Assembly: GCF_038005225.1 (NCBI RefSeq)
Contig: NZ_JBBOSU010000001.1
Location: 4,070,001-4,134,000 of the forward strand
DNA from: Solibacillus sp. FSL K6-1523
GTDB lineage: Bacteria > Bacillota > Bacilli > Bacillales_A > Planococcaceae
Direction: 5' to 3'
DNA: 64,000 bases
Below, piece by piece: positions 13,108 through 21,048 of this stretch. Position 1 is the first letter of the stretch, and the number at the start of each line of letters is the position of its first letter. The notes under the pieces were generated by a model. That model ran no database searches. It was not told where the DNA came from and saw only the letters and a list, made by a program, of their open reading frames with translations. The position numbers were made by a program, and so were the translations under genes.

Positions 13108-13132
13108 ATACCTAAAAATTTCCGATTTAAAC
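13108..13132 (-). promoter_or_regulatory. Predicted sigma-B promoter in front of rsbV
   Basis: On the minus strand GTTTAA (13127-13132), a 13-base spacer, and AGGTAT (13108-13113). The sigma-B consensus is GTTTAA-N12-15-GGGTAT. The site lies between rsbU and rsbV, where B. subtilis has its autoregulatory sigma-B promoter. Confidence 0.82.
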
Positions 13133-13156
13133 ATATCTTCTAAACTATTCTACATT

Positions 13157-14176
13157 TTACTTTTTAAATATTACGACAGTAAAATCGTCTTCTAAATCAA
13201 ACTCTGGTAGACCCTTTAAATAAACATACATTTGTTCACACATTTCTTGTGCACTTAAATTAATATAGTTTAATGCTAATTCTTTTATTACATTTCGCGG
13301 ATTTAAATCTCCTTGCTTTCGGAAATCTGTCACACCATCTGTGATCATTAATATAAAATCATTCTTTTCTAGTTGAATATCATATTGCGGATACTTCACT
13401 TCCGACATTACACCTAAAAGCAAACCTTTGGATTCCAAATCATAAAACTTTTGTTCACGTGAATTATAATAGATTGCAGGTTCATGACCTGCTGAGCCAT
13501 ATGTAAATATATTTTTTTCGATATCATACGTCCCATAAAACATGGAAACAAACATACTGTCATCTACACTTTTTTCTATAATACGATTTAATACTTCAAG
13601 TACATAAGATGGTTTATTATTCGCGTACTCTAATGTATCTAATCCATTTTTCACCATCGACATACAAAGCGCTGCTGGCACTCCTTTACCAACAACATCT
13701 GTTACAGCCACACTTACATAATGCTGATCATCATTTAAAAAATATACGTAGTCTCCATTCATCTTTCGTATTGGAATTGAAACCATCCCTATATCTAATT
13801 TATTTACTGTGGGAATCGTTGTTTTTAATAACATATTTTGAATTTTAGCTGCTACATTCATCTCAATCCGCAGTTCTTCCTGTTGTGCCAATAAACTTTG
13901 ATGCTCTTGCACAGTTAAGCCAAAGTGAACCATAATTTCGATTAAAAAATCAAAGCTATTTGAGATTTCACTAGGGATATCTGGATAAATTTGTTCAACG
14001 GCATACTTATGAATACTAATTACTTCTTCAGGTGTCAACTTTTTTTGTATAAGTTGACGAATAAAATTCTGACCGATATATAAATTCCGTTCTGTTTGAT
14101 TTTTTAAGAAATCTGCTAATATTTTTTTATATTGAATTTGTAGTTCATTCAATTCCCCACATCCTACTAAATCCAT
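13157..14176 (-). CDS. rsbU: RsbU, PPM-type phosphatase that activates SigB
   Basis: RsbU dephosphorylates RsbV-P when bound by RsbT. The 339-residue protein has the RsbU N-terminal four-helix domain (about residues 8-85, the RsbT docking domain) and a PPM/SpoIIE phosphatase domain with metal-binding aspartates in NGDYVYF, VTDVVGKGVPAAL, ITDGVTDF and LEDDFTVV. It overlaps the rsbT end by 10 bases. The N-terminal domain being of the RsbT-binding type implies that the RsbT switch is still used here. Confidence 0.95.
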   Translation of the reverse strand: MDLVGCGELNELQIQYKKILADFLKNQTERNLYIGQNFIRQLIQKKLTPEEVISIHKYAVEQIYPDIPSEISNSFDFLIEIMVHFGLTVQEHQSLLAQQEELRIEMNVAAKIQNMLLKTTIPTVNKLDIGMVSIPIRKMNGDYVYFLNDDQHYVSVAVTDVVGKGVPAALCMSMVKNGLDTLEYANNKPSYVLEVLNRIIEKSVDDSMFVSMFYGTYDIEKNIFTYGSAGHEPAIYYNSREQKFYDLESKGLLLGVMSEVKYPQYDIQLEKNDFILMITDGVTDFRKQGDLNPRNVIKELALNYINLSAQEMCEQMYVYLKGLPEFDLEDDFTVVIFKK

Positions 14177-14565
14177 TTTTCAACCTTTATTATCGTACCT
14201 TTTCCTATGGTGGTCTGAATTTCCATACTATCCATCAATCTTTTTACACCCGGTAATCCAGCACCTAGCCCACCAGAAGTTGAATATCCATCTTCCATCA
14301 CTTTACGAACATTATCAATCCCTGGACCTTTGTCTATCGCAGTAATACGAATTCCACATTTCTCATTTTCTTCAGTGCGTTCTATTACAATTTCACCTGC
14401 ACTAGCATACAAATAAATATTTCGTGCAAGTTCACTAATTGCCGTTGTAATACGAGCCTGTTCTACTGTACCAAAACCGATGATTTTTGCTTCGTTTCGT
14501 CCCAATTGACGTGCAACTACAATATCCCATTCTGTAATGATTTCAACGGTAGATTTAGTATTCAA
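14167..14565 (-). CDS. rsbT: RsbT, serine kinase and RsbU activator
   Basis: RsbT leaves the stressosome under stress and activates RsbU. The 132-residue GHKL kinase reads TEWDIVVARQLGR, AISELARNIYLYA and STSGGLGAGLPGVKRLMD, very close to B. subtilis RsbT (133 residues). I chose the TTG at 14565, which follows a GGTGGGGGG ribosome-binding site and aligns MNTKSTVEI with MNDQSCVRI of the homologue. In B. subtilis RsbT is controlled by RsbR and RsbS encoded just upstream. Here no such genes precede it: a terminator and a 200-base AT-rich gap separate it from ndoA. Confidence 0.94.
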   Translation of the reverse strand: MNTKSTVEIITEWDIVVARQLGRNEAKIIGFGTVEQARITTAISELARNIYLYASAGEIVIERTEENEKCGIRITAIDKGPGIDNVRKVMEDGYSTSGGLGAGLPGVKRLMDSMEIQTTIGKGTIIKVEKWI

Positions 14566-14762
14566 TATAACGCCCCCCACCATCAACTTAAGTTTTCTCT
14601 ATATTAATTAGTTGTTAATTTCAATTTTATTATCAATGCATCCTGTTCAATATTTGGAATTATTAATAAATTATAATATAAAAACCTAATAAAATCCCAT
14701 TATTTTTCAAAATTATATAAATCATTTATAATTTCCGTTAAAAACAACCTCTAAATAAAGAT
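14566..14762 (-). other. AT-rich gap between ndoA terminator and rsbT
   Basis: About 200 bases, very AT-rich, which must hold the promoter for rsbT-rsbU. Several weak -10-like TATAAT sequences occur, but none has a convincing partner, so I do not choose one. No RsbR- or RsbS-like frame is present. Confidence 0.6.
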
Positions 14763-14802
14763 AAAAAGGGCATCGAAACTAATTGCTTCGATGCCCTTTT
14801 TT
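14763..14802 (-). terminator. Terminator of the alr-ndoAI-ndoA end
   Basis: A perfect stem GGGCATCGAA / TTCGATGCCC with a T-run on the minus strand, just after the ndoA stop. It cuts the toxin-antitoxin pair off from the rsb-sigB genes. Confidence 0.92.
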
Positions 14803-14807
14803 ATGTA

Positions 14808-15158
14808 TTAAAATTTAACAAGTCCTAGGCTGATGCCAAGTGCCATATCCACTTGTTCCATCAGTTGTGAATCAAGCTGAGTAATACGATCTGTTAATCG
14901 TGATTTATCAATCGTACGCAATTGCTCAAGCAAAATTACCGAGTCTCGCTCAAAGCCGTATTTCTTGGCATTAATTTCGACGTGTGTTGGTAATTTCGCT
15001 TTTTGAATTTGCGCTGTGATTGCAGCTATAATGACTGTAGGACTGAATCGATTTCCAATATCATTTTGAATAATTAAAACGGGTCTGGTACCACCTTGCT
15101 CAGAACCTACAACAGGTGACAGGTCAGCAAAAAAAACATCCCCACGCTTTACAATCAA
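14808..15158 (-). CDS. ndoA: mRNA interferase toxin NdoA (EndoA, MazF family)
   Basis: NdoA cleaves single-stranded mRNA (UACAU in B. subtilis). The 116-residue product is nearly identical in pattern to B. subtilis Endo[38 protein letters not shown] and [16 protein letters not shown]. The start is a TTG at 15158 after GGGGGATG, which gives the exact family length. An ATG-type extension upstream would run through the antitoxin gene. Only 4 bases separate it from ndoAI, so the pair is cotranslated. Confidence 0.95.
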   Translation of the reverse strand: MIVKRGDVFFADLSPVVGSEQGGTRPVLIIQNDIGNRFSPTVIIAAITAQIQKAKLPTHVEINAKKYGFERDSVILLEQLRTIDKSRLTDRITQLDSQLMEQVDMALGISLGLVKF

Positions 15159-15162
15159 ATTG

Positions 15163-15462
15163 TCATCCCCCGCTAACGAGACGCTCCACCATATGTTCCG
15201 CTTCATACTCTGCATGTAAGCATTCACCACAAATAGACAGATTTATGTGCGACATTTCCACATAGCCTTTCATTAAAGCTTCCCGTAATTGATTTGGTTG
15301 CATATGCTCTATATATTTTCGCGTTGAAAGATACGTTATCGTTTCATCGCTACTTATATTATGGCCTAGTGTTCTTTCAAATTGAATAACTAATTCATCT
15401 GGAATTTCAATAATTACTTCTTCCAATTCTACTTTTACTTCTTCTAGTTCTTTTGCGAACAA
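15163..15462 (-). CDS. ndoAI: Antitoxin NdoAI (EndoAI, MazE-type)
   Basis: The antitoxin of NdoA. The C-terminal half ([14 protein letters not shown] and the terminal VERLVSGG) is conserved with B. subtilis EndoAI and is the toxin-binding part. The N-terminal region replaces the basic ribbon-helix-helix strand with an acidic one ([20 protein letters not shown]). I chose the TTG at 15462, 8 bases after GGAGG, giving 99 residues. It follows alr, as in B. subtilis. Confidence 0.85.
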   Translation of the reverse strand: MFAKELEEVKVELEEVIIEIPDELVIQFERTLGHNISSDETITYLSTRKYIEHMQPNQLREALMKGYVEMSHINLSICGECLHAEYEAEHMVERLVSGG

Positions 15463-15647
15463 AACAAGCACCTCCACAAACATACCATTTCACTTTCATT
15501 TTAGCATCGAATCTCGACAATGAAAAGACAAGAAATATTAAATACTGACAATTCTTGCAATGAATATGAGGTTTGTGTGAAGTTTACAGTTTTGTTTATC
15601 GCTTTTTCTGTCGATTATACTACTTTTATTCGACAAAACTCAACTAA

Positions 15648-16769
15648 TCAGTTCTTATACATTCTTGGAACTCTTCCAGTAATTACACAAGGAATTTCAT
15701 AATTAATCGTCTCTAATTTAGACGCCCAATCATCTATCGTTATTTCATCTTCTTGTTGTCTGCCAATTAATAGAACACGTTCACCAATATTATATGCTTC
15801 TTTCATTAAAATCATACTTTGATCCATACAAATTCTTCCGACAATTTGCGCACGCCCGCCACCAATTAATACCTCTTGTCCACTGAGCCTGCGTATCATC
15901 CCATCAGCGTAACCAATCGGTATTGTTCCGATGAAACAATCTTGTTCAGCTGTAAAATTCGCTCCATAACCAACTGATTGCCCAGCTTTTAGCTTCTTTA
16001 CATGGACTAACTGTGTTTCTAAAGAAAATGCAGGCTTCAATGGAAATGGTAATAACTCTCCAACATAAGGCGATGGCAATAATCCATACATTGATATTCC
16101 AAAACGAACTGCATCATATTGTAAAGACGGTTCCTTTACTAATGTAGTTGCCGTATTTGCCACGTGGACTAATCGAGGCTTTTCTGGAAGAGCATTTAAT
16201 AATTCCTTGAATAAACAAACTTGTTTTTCAAAATATCCGTTATCCTCTTCATCTGCGGTAGCAAAATGTGTGAAAATACCATCGACTATGAAGTGCTCTG
16301 AATTTTGAATCGCTTCGTACAACATTACTAATTCTTCTTGTGTCGTAACACCTATACGTCCCATGCCCGAGTCAATTTTCAGATGTAACTTCACTTGGTT
16401 AGAGAGCGGTAAATATTGCTTCGCTTGCTCCATCCATTCCTCCGAAAATACAGTAAGTGTAATGTTTTCTTTCGATGCATAGGGAATAAAAGAAGATGGG
16501 GTTGCGCCTAATACTAGAATGTCAATGTATTTAAAGTGTTCTCTCATATGTACTGCTTCATCTGGTGTGGCAACTGCCAGCATTGTTGCGCCAGCATTTA
16601 TCGCTGTATTTGCTACTTCTATATCACCGTGACCATATGCATTCGCCTTTACTACAGCAATGATCCCCACATTCGGTTGGAGATGCTGACGTAAGGAAAC
16701 GATATTTTGGTGAATTGCTTGTAAATCGATTACTGCTTTTGTTGGACGATAGTTAATTTTATTTTCCAT
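15648..16769 (-). CDS. alr: Alanine racemase
   Basis: Alr interconverts L- and D-alanine with PLP, supplying D-Ala for Ddl (25.2 kb) and MurF. The 373-residue fold-type III protein has the PLP lysine in VVKANAYGHG (Lys41), the GMGRIGV segment, and the catalytic tyrosine region SVGYGANF. GAGGG precedes the ATG. It is downstream of acpS-ydcC in the conserved order and upstream of ndoAI. Confidence 0.96.
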   Translation of the reverse strand: MENKINYRPTKAVIDLQAIHQNIVSLRQHLQPNVGIIAVVKANAYGHGDIEVANTAINAGATMLAVATPDEAVHMREHFKYIDILVLGATPSSFIPYASKENITLTVFSEEWMEQAKQYLPLSNQVKLHLKIDSGMGRIGVTTQEELVMLYEAIQNSEHFIVDGIFTHFATADEEDNGYFEKQVCLFKELLNALPEKPRLVHVANTATTLVKEPSLQYDAVRFGISMYGLLPSPYVGELLPFPLKPAFSLETQLVHVKKLKAGQSVGYGANFTAEQDCFIGTIPIGYADGMIRRLSGQEVLIGGGRAQIVGRICMDQSMILMKEAYNIGERVLLIGRQQEDEITIDDWASKLETINYEIPCVITGRVPRMYKN

Positions 16770-16811
16770 ACTCTTTATTCCCTCTTTTTACATTTGAACT
16801 TTTTGTTCAGT

Positions 16812-17810
16812 TTATTTCATACTTCCTGCCGTTACACTTGCAGCTACTTCCATTAATTCATCTTGTGACAGATGTGTCGATGCAATAAAGAAAGCTATGC
16901 CGTCCTGTTCCCAACGAATTGAGTTTTCCGTCATCGCACCAACCGTAAACCCTAAATCAGCAGGGTCTCCTGGTGAGAAAACAGGTAACGTATCTTCATT
17001 GTTCAATATAGGTTGTTGCATTAAAGTAAACGGCTTTTCACCTTCGAACGTTAAAATAACACGGGAATTTCCATCTCCCTCGGTTTTATATTCCTCCATT
17101 AACTTTGTATGTTCCCAATTTAATACCGGGTAATGTACTTGGAACTCTGTATTTTCTATATCGGCAAGAGCTGAATCTTTTTCCTTATTTTCCGGGAATT
17201 TTTCTACCGCATATTCTTCTGCCTTATGTTTTGCACCCATTTGGATATCTTTAAACGTAATAATAACTTGCTCTTCTAATGACTCGTTTAACACACTAAC
17301 TTTTGTAGGGAGCATTGTTTTTTTATCAATTGTAATCTGTTGCACTGGTAATGCCGTTCTTTCGACATTACGCGTAGCTAATTCGAATGTATATTGTTTG
17401 TCATCTTCCGTCATAACCGCTGATTTGTCTGCTAGTAAATCTTCTGCTAGCATACCAATCAAATACGCTTGGCTATTTTGCTTCGGCCATTCACTTTGGA
17501 ACTTATATGTTTTCTTCAACGCTGGCGTGACAACAAACACACCTTCTTCATTTCGCACAATCATTTGTGTTTCTTTATCCCCTTGTGTATTGACCGAAAC
17601 ACGATAGAAATCCGGCTTCGTATGCCAAACATTCACATCATAAACTCTCGGTTCAGTACCTGTCCTAACTTCCATCGTCGCATTCAATTCATAGCCCTTT
17701 GCTTCATTCCACTTTTCATTTACCTCTTGAACAACTTCCTCCTGAGTGGCTTTTCCACAGGCTACCAAAAATAAACAGCAGGCAACTACAACTAACATAC
17801 GGACTTTCAA
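16812..17810 (-). CDS. ydcC: YdcC-like LolA-fold lipoprotein
   Basis: A 332-residue lipoprotein with signal peptide ending LVACGK and a LolA-like beta-sandwich domain (mature region EVNEKWNEAKGYELNATMEV onward; outer-membrane-lipoprotein-carrier family). The B. subtilis homologue YdcC lies at the same place between acpS and alr and is linked to sporulation; the molecular role is unknown. The start is a TTG at 17810, after AAGGGTGA. It is probably cotranscribed with alr, 42 bases apart. Confidence 0.88.
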   Translation of the reverse strand: MKVRMLVVVACCLFLVACGKATQEEVVQEVNEKWNEAKGYELNATMEVRTGTEPRVYDVNVWHTKPDFYRVSVNTQGDKETQMIVRNEEGVFVVTPALKKTYKFQSEWPKQNSQAYLIGMLAEDLLADKSAVMTEDDKQYTFELATRNVERTALPVQQITIDKKTMLPTKVSVLNESLEEQVIITFKDIQMGAKHKAEEYAVEKFPENKEKDSALADIENTEFQVHYPVLNWEHTKLMEEYKTEGDGNSRVILTFEGEKPFTLMQQPILNNEDTLPVFSPGDPADLGFTVGAMTENSIRWEQDGIAFFIASTHLSQDELMEVAASVTAGSMK

Positions 17811-17875
17811 CGCTTCACCCTTTCTCCCATCTGCTCCGATAAATCAGCATATGAAAAAGAACAAGCTAATATGTA

Positions 17876-18229
17876 TCACTCCATTAATATCACTTGAGCT
17901 GCTGCAGTTGTATGCGTATGGGTAATAGAGACAAACGCCTTTGCTTGCTGACCATTGAAATACAGGACTGGTTTTCCTAATGAATCTTTCAATACTTCAA
18001 TTTGGTGCAATTCACACCCTTCACCAATCCCAGTTCCATTCGCTTTGGAATAGGCTTCTTTTGCAGCAAAGCGCCCTGCTAAAAACTCAACTCTCCGTGT
18101 ATCCGAAAGTGTTTCAAAAATAGCCAATTCCCGTTCCGATAAAATTCTTTGTTGAAATTTCTCTGTTCGGTTCATCGCTTTTTCTATTCTTACCATTTCG
18201 ACAAGATCTAATCCAATTCCTTTAATCAA
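17876..18229 (-). CDS. acpS: Holo-[acyl-carrier-protein] synthase
   Basis: AcpS transfers 4'-phosphopantetheine from CoA to apo-ACP. The 117-residue protein has GIGLDLVEMVRIE at the N terminus (Asp8), FLAGRFAAKEAYSKA with the conserved Glu, and SITHTHTTAAA. The start is TTG at 18229 with GGAGG 6 bases upstream. It is the first gene of acpS-ydcC-alr and diverges from ydcA. Confidence 0.95.
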   Translation of the reverse strand: MIKGIGLDLVEMVRIEKAMNRTEKFQQRILSERELAIFETLSDTRRVEFLAGRFAAKEAYSKANGTGIGEGCELHQIEVLKDSLGKPVLYFNGQQAKAFVSITHTHTTAAAQVILME

Positions 18230-18259
18230 GTAAGACCTCCCCCTTCCATTTGAGCATTA

Positions 18260-18307
18260 TTACAATGTATACTTATGTAGATAAAATAGTGTTCGTACTT
18301 TTTTCAA
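18260..18307. promoter_or_regulatory. Overlapping divergent promoters of ydcA and acpS
   Basis: Plus strand: TTACAA (18260) and TAAAAT (18282), spacer 16. Minus strand: TTGAAA (18302-18307) and TTATCT (18279-18284), spacer 17. The two -10 boxes overlap, so the promoters may exclude each other. Confidence 0.45.
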
Positions 18308-18327
18308 TTCATATTCCGAGGTGAAAC

Positions 18328-18927
18328 ATGTTTATTCGTAGAGAAAACTTTAAACAATACATTAAGTTATACCCTATTGTGTCGTCAATTATTGCGATTA
18401 ACTTTATTGTATTTATTATCACATTAATCCCTGGTATCGGTAAAGAGATTTTATACGCTGGAATGAGTGTCAATGCCTTCATTGCAGCGGGTGAATGGTG
18501 GCGCATTATTACTTCCATGTTTTTACACAGTGGTTTCGCACATGTTTTATTTAACATGTTTTCGCTCTTTTTATTCGGTCCTGAACTAGAAAAAATTGCT
18601 GGGAAAATGCGCTTTTTAACGATTTACTTTTTAGCAGGCATTTTTGGTGTTGCCGCTACTTTTGTTACACAAGACCCATACTATGCAAGCGTTGGTGCGA
18701 GTGGTGCAATTTACGGTATTTTCGGCGCTTTTGCTGCACTCGTATATTACACGCGCAATGCTTTCCCGCAGTTAAAGCAAATTATTTTACCGATTATCGT
18801 CATTAGTGTCATTATGACATTCCTCACACCTAATATTAATATTATGGCACATTTAGGGGGATTGGCTACTGGTTTTATTTTAGGTTTTGTTTACTTCAAT
18901 TCTAAAAATATGCTGCGTTGGCGATAA
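18328..18927 (+). CDS. ydcA: Rhomboid family intramembrane serine protease (YdcA)
   Basis: A rhomboid protease of 199 residues with about six membrane helices. The catalytic serine lies in GASGAIYG (near residue 131), the histidine in MAHLGGLATG, and HSGFAHVLFNMFSLFLFG is the typical helix 2 with its HxxxN. The substrate is unknown. A GAGGTG site precedes the ATG. It is the only plus-strand gene in this stretch, as in B. subtilis. Confidence 0.93.
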   Translation: MFIRRENFKQYIKLYPIVSSIIAINFIVFIITLIPGIGKEILYAGMSVNAFIAAGEWWRIITSMFLHSGFAHVLFNMFSLFLFGPELEKIAGKMRFLTIYFLAGIFGVAATFVTQDPYYASVGASGAIYGIFGAFAALVYYTRNAFPQLKQIILPIIVISVIMTFLTPNINIMAHLGGLATGFILGFVYFNSKNMLRWR

Positions 18928-18930
18928 ATT

Positions 18931-18968
18931 AAAAGAACCGCTCTCTGATGATGAGAGCAGTTCTTTTA
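18931..18968. terminator. Bidirectional terminator between ydcA and ydbT
   Basis: Stem AAAGAACCGCTCTC / GAGAGCAGTTCTTT with A and T tracts on both sides. The ydbT stop codon (18966-18968) is inside it. Confidence 0.85.
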
Positions 18969-20432
18969 GCGTTCATACCAATGTAAAATTGTTTCAACTT
19001 CTTGCTGTTCTATGTGACGAACCGTAGCAGATGCCCCTGCCATTCCTGACATCACAACAATTTTTGCGGATCCAATTTGTTTTCTTTTTTGAAAATAATT
19101 TTGACTCCCTTGCACAACTTGAATTCTTTTTTTCTCTGCAAAGAATGTCACACGACTAACGGTACGGGAAACAATTGTAATTTGTTGTCCATTTAATAAA
19201 TAGCCCGCCGTCTTAAATTGCCATCTTCCTAGCAATATAATTGGCACAATGATTAACAACGACAATAGGCCATATGGGTAGAGGAAATACGTTAATACCG
19301 CTATTAATGGCACCATCCATACAAAATCAATGCGATAGAAAAAGGGTTGCGCTCTTTTCGGTGGTGTCACTTCTGGTGTCATTGTAAAATCAATATGTGG
19401 AAACAACTCACTCAGTGGCTTGATAAGCATTTTTTTTGAAATGAGCGGAAATAACACAATCCTTTTATCCTTCTCGCCACTAAAGCTCCCACCTGCACTT
19501 TCCACAACGACTGTCGCCAAACCTAACATTTGTCGGAATGGATTTTCGATAATTTTTACCGCTTGCACACGATGCAAAGGAATCGTTACTCGCTTTTTTT
19601 CTAATAATCCTCGCGTGATAATTAATCGTTCATTTTGCTCCGTCACAGTAAAATCATAATAATTCAAAAATGTGAGCGCAACGGAAATGAACCATGCAAC
19701 CAAAAATGCAAAGGCAATCAAAAATGAAACGACAATCACGCCGAACTTCATCAAAATAGCCATTTCATTATAAATATCATCAAACGGAATAAACTGAGAA
19801 AACTGCGATACGGCAGCAAACAATCCCGCCAGCACAACTCCTATACCGCTTGAAGTTGTTGCTAATAACAACAATTCTTTCGGGTGCATTTTATGAACAA
19901 TAGATGAAGGTTCTTCTATTGATGTTTCCTGATTCTCCTCCACCGAAGAATCCATTCGTTTTACTTTCTTCATTTGATTTTCGATTTCTTCTGCTGCCAT
20001 TTTCGTAACAGCTGTTAATTCTGCTTCTGGTTTGCCACTTTTACCACCTGCTGTTTCCACTTGCACTTGAACTAATCCAAAAACACGGTGAAAAATGCCT
20101 TCTTTATAGTTTAAACTTTGGATGCGATCAAATGGGATATAGCGCTTCTTTTTTACGAATAACCCATATTCAACGCGCAATTCACGCTCCTCAAACCAAT
20201 ACGTAAAGGTAATCCATTTAATTAAACCGCTCACTGTTGTCAAAATAACGATGACAAATAAGATGATTAGCGGAATCATTTCACTAAAAAAGCTTTCATC
20301 ACGATAGTCAAAACTAAAATTAAAGCCATTCGCAACTACAATAATAACGATGGGAATTAATAAATCCTTAAACGCTTTTACTATATTAATAATCGCTGTA
20401 ACTGGATGAAGCTTATATTTTTCATTAGACAT
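18966..20432 (-). CDS. ydbT: PH-domain membrane protein YdbT
   Basis: A 488-residue membrane protein with repeated bacterial PH (bPH2, DUF304) domains: WFEERELRVEYGLFVKKKRYIPFDRIQSL near residue 75, VTEQNERLIITRGLLEKKRVTIPLHRVQAV near residue 265, and a third near the C terminus. They are separated by paired hydrophobic helices. B. subtilis YdbT, with YdbS, is reported to take part in resistance to a heterologous antimicrobial peptide. Overlaps ydbS by 8 bases. Confidence 0.9.
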   Translation of the reverse strand: MSNEKYKLHPVTAIINIVKAFKDLLIPIVIIVVANGFNFSFDYRDESFFSEMIPLIILFVIVILTTVSGLIKWITFTYWFEERELRVEYGLFVKKKRYIPFDRIQSLNYKEGIFHRVFGLVQVQVETAGGKSGKPEAELTAVTKMAAEEIENQMKKVKRMDSSVEENQETSIEEPSSIVHKMHPKELLLLATTSSGIGVVLAGLFAAVSQFSQFIPFDDIYNEMAILMKFGVIVVSFLIAFAFLVAWFISVALTFLNYYDFTVTEQNERLIITRGLLEKKRVTIPLHRVQAVKIIENPFRQMLGLATVVVESAGGSFSGEKDKRIVLFPLISKKMLIKPLSELFPHIDFTMTPEVTPPKRAQPFFYRIDFVWMVPLIAVLTYFLYPYGLLSLLIIVPIILLGRWQFKTAGYLLNGQQITIVSRTVSRVTFFAEKKRIQVVQGSQNYFQKRKQIGSAKIVVMSGMAGASATVRHIEQQEVETILHWYER

Positions 20433-20904
20433 CTTCTTCAGCCACCCTTGCTAATTCAGATATTTTTGTTCTTAGCATATCGGCATCCTCGGTTAACAAC
20501 ATAGGAATTGTATGTACGGTCGCAGCAGAAGATATAGAAATATTAGCTAAATTATACTTTTTTAAAATCGGACCTTGCTCCGTATCGACATGTTGCACAC
20601 GTACCATCGGAATTAATGTGCGCTTTACGACAAATAGGCCGCTTTGAATTTCAATTTCTTGTTCTCTTACTTCATAGCGCCAAATTTTCCAACGTACATT
20701 CGGGAAAATAATAATCGATAAAATAATTGATAACACGACGATACTTATCGTAATCCAAATAATCCACTGTGGCCATTCATATTTATCCGCAAAAAATAGA
20801 ACGCCCGCTGCAATAAGTGCTAAAATTACCGTTTGAATGATTCCATACAATCGCCAAACTGTTTGTGACTTTTTTGGTAATTGATATTTCGGTTGTAATC
20901 TCAT
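20425..20904 (-). CDS. ydbS: PH-domain membrane protein YdbS
   Basis: A 159-residue protein with two membrane helices and one bPH2 domain (RYEVREQEIEIQSGLFVVKRTLIPMVRVQHVDTEQGPILKK spans residues of about 78-118). AGAGGTG precedes the ATG. It forms a two-gene unit with ydbT, and the pair is likely to form a membrane complex. Confidence 0.9.
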   Translation of the reverse strand: MRLQPKYQLPKKSQTVWRLYGIIQTVILALIAAGVLFFADKYEWPQWIIWITISIVVLSIILSIIIFPNVRWKIWRYEVREQEIEIQSGLFVVKRTLIPMVRVQHVDTEQGPILKKYNLANISISSAATVHTIPMLLTEDADMLRTKISELARVAEEDV

Positions 20905-20997
20905 TTTTCACACCTCTTTCTACTACTTATTGTATACGTTCCACTCGGCATTTTGTTTCATTTTATGTCAGATTACACGAACTACCTATTATTTTGT

Positions 20998-21032
20998 AAA
21001 AAAAAACACATCAACGAAAAGCGTTGATGTGT
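20998..21032 (-). terminator. Terminator of cshA
   Basis: Perfect stem ACACATCAACG / CGTTGATGTGT with a 4-5-base loop and a long T-run on the minus strand. Confidence 0.93.
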
Positions 21033-21048
21033 ATTATAGATAAAGCTA

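Noticed and set aside
14566-14762. Possible hidden RsbS gene before rsbT
   Set aside because: Too short and AT-rich; no STAS-like frame in either strand.
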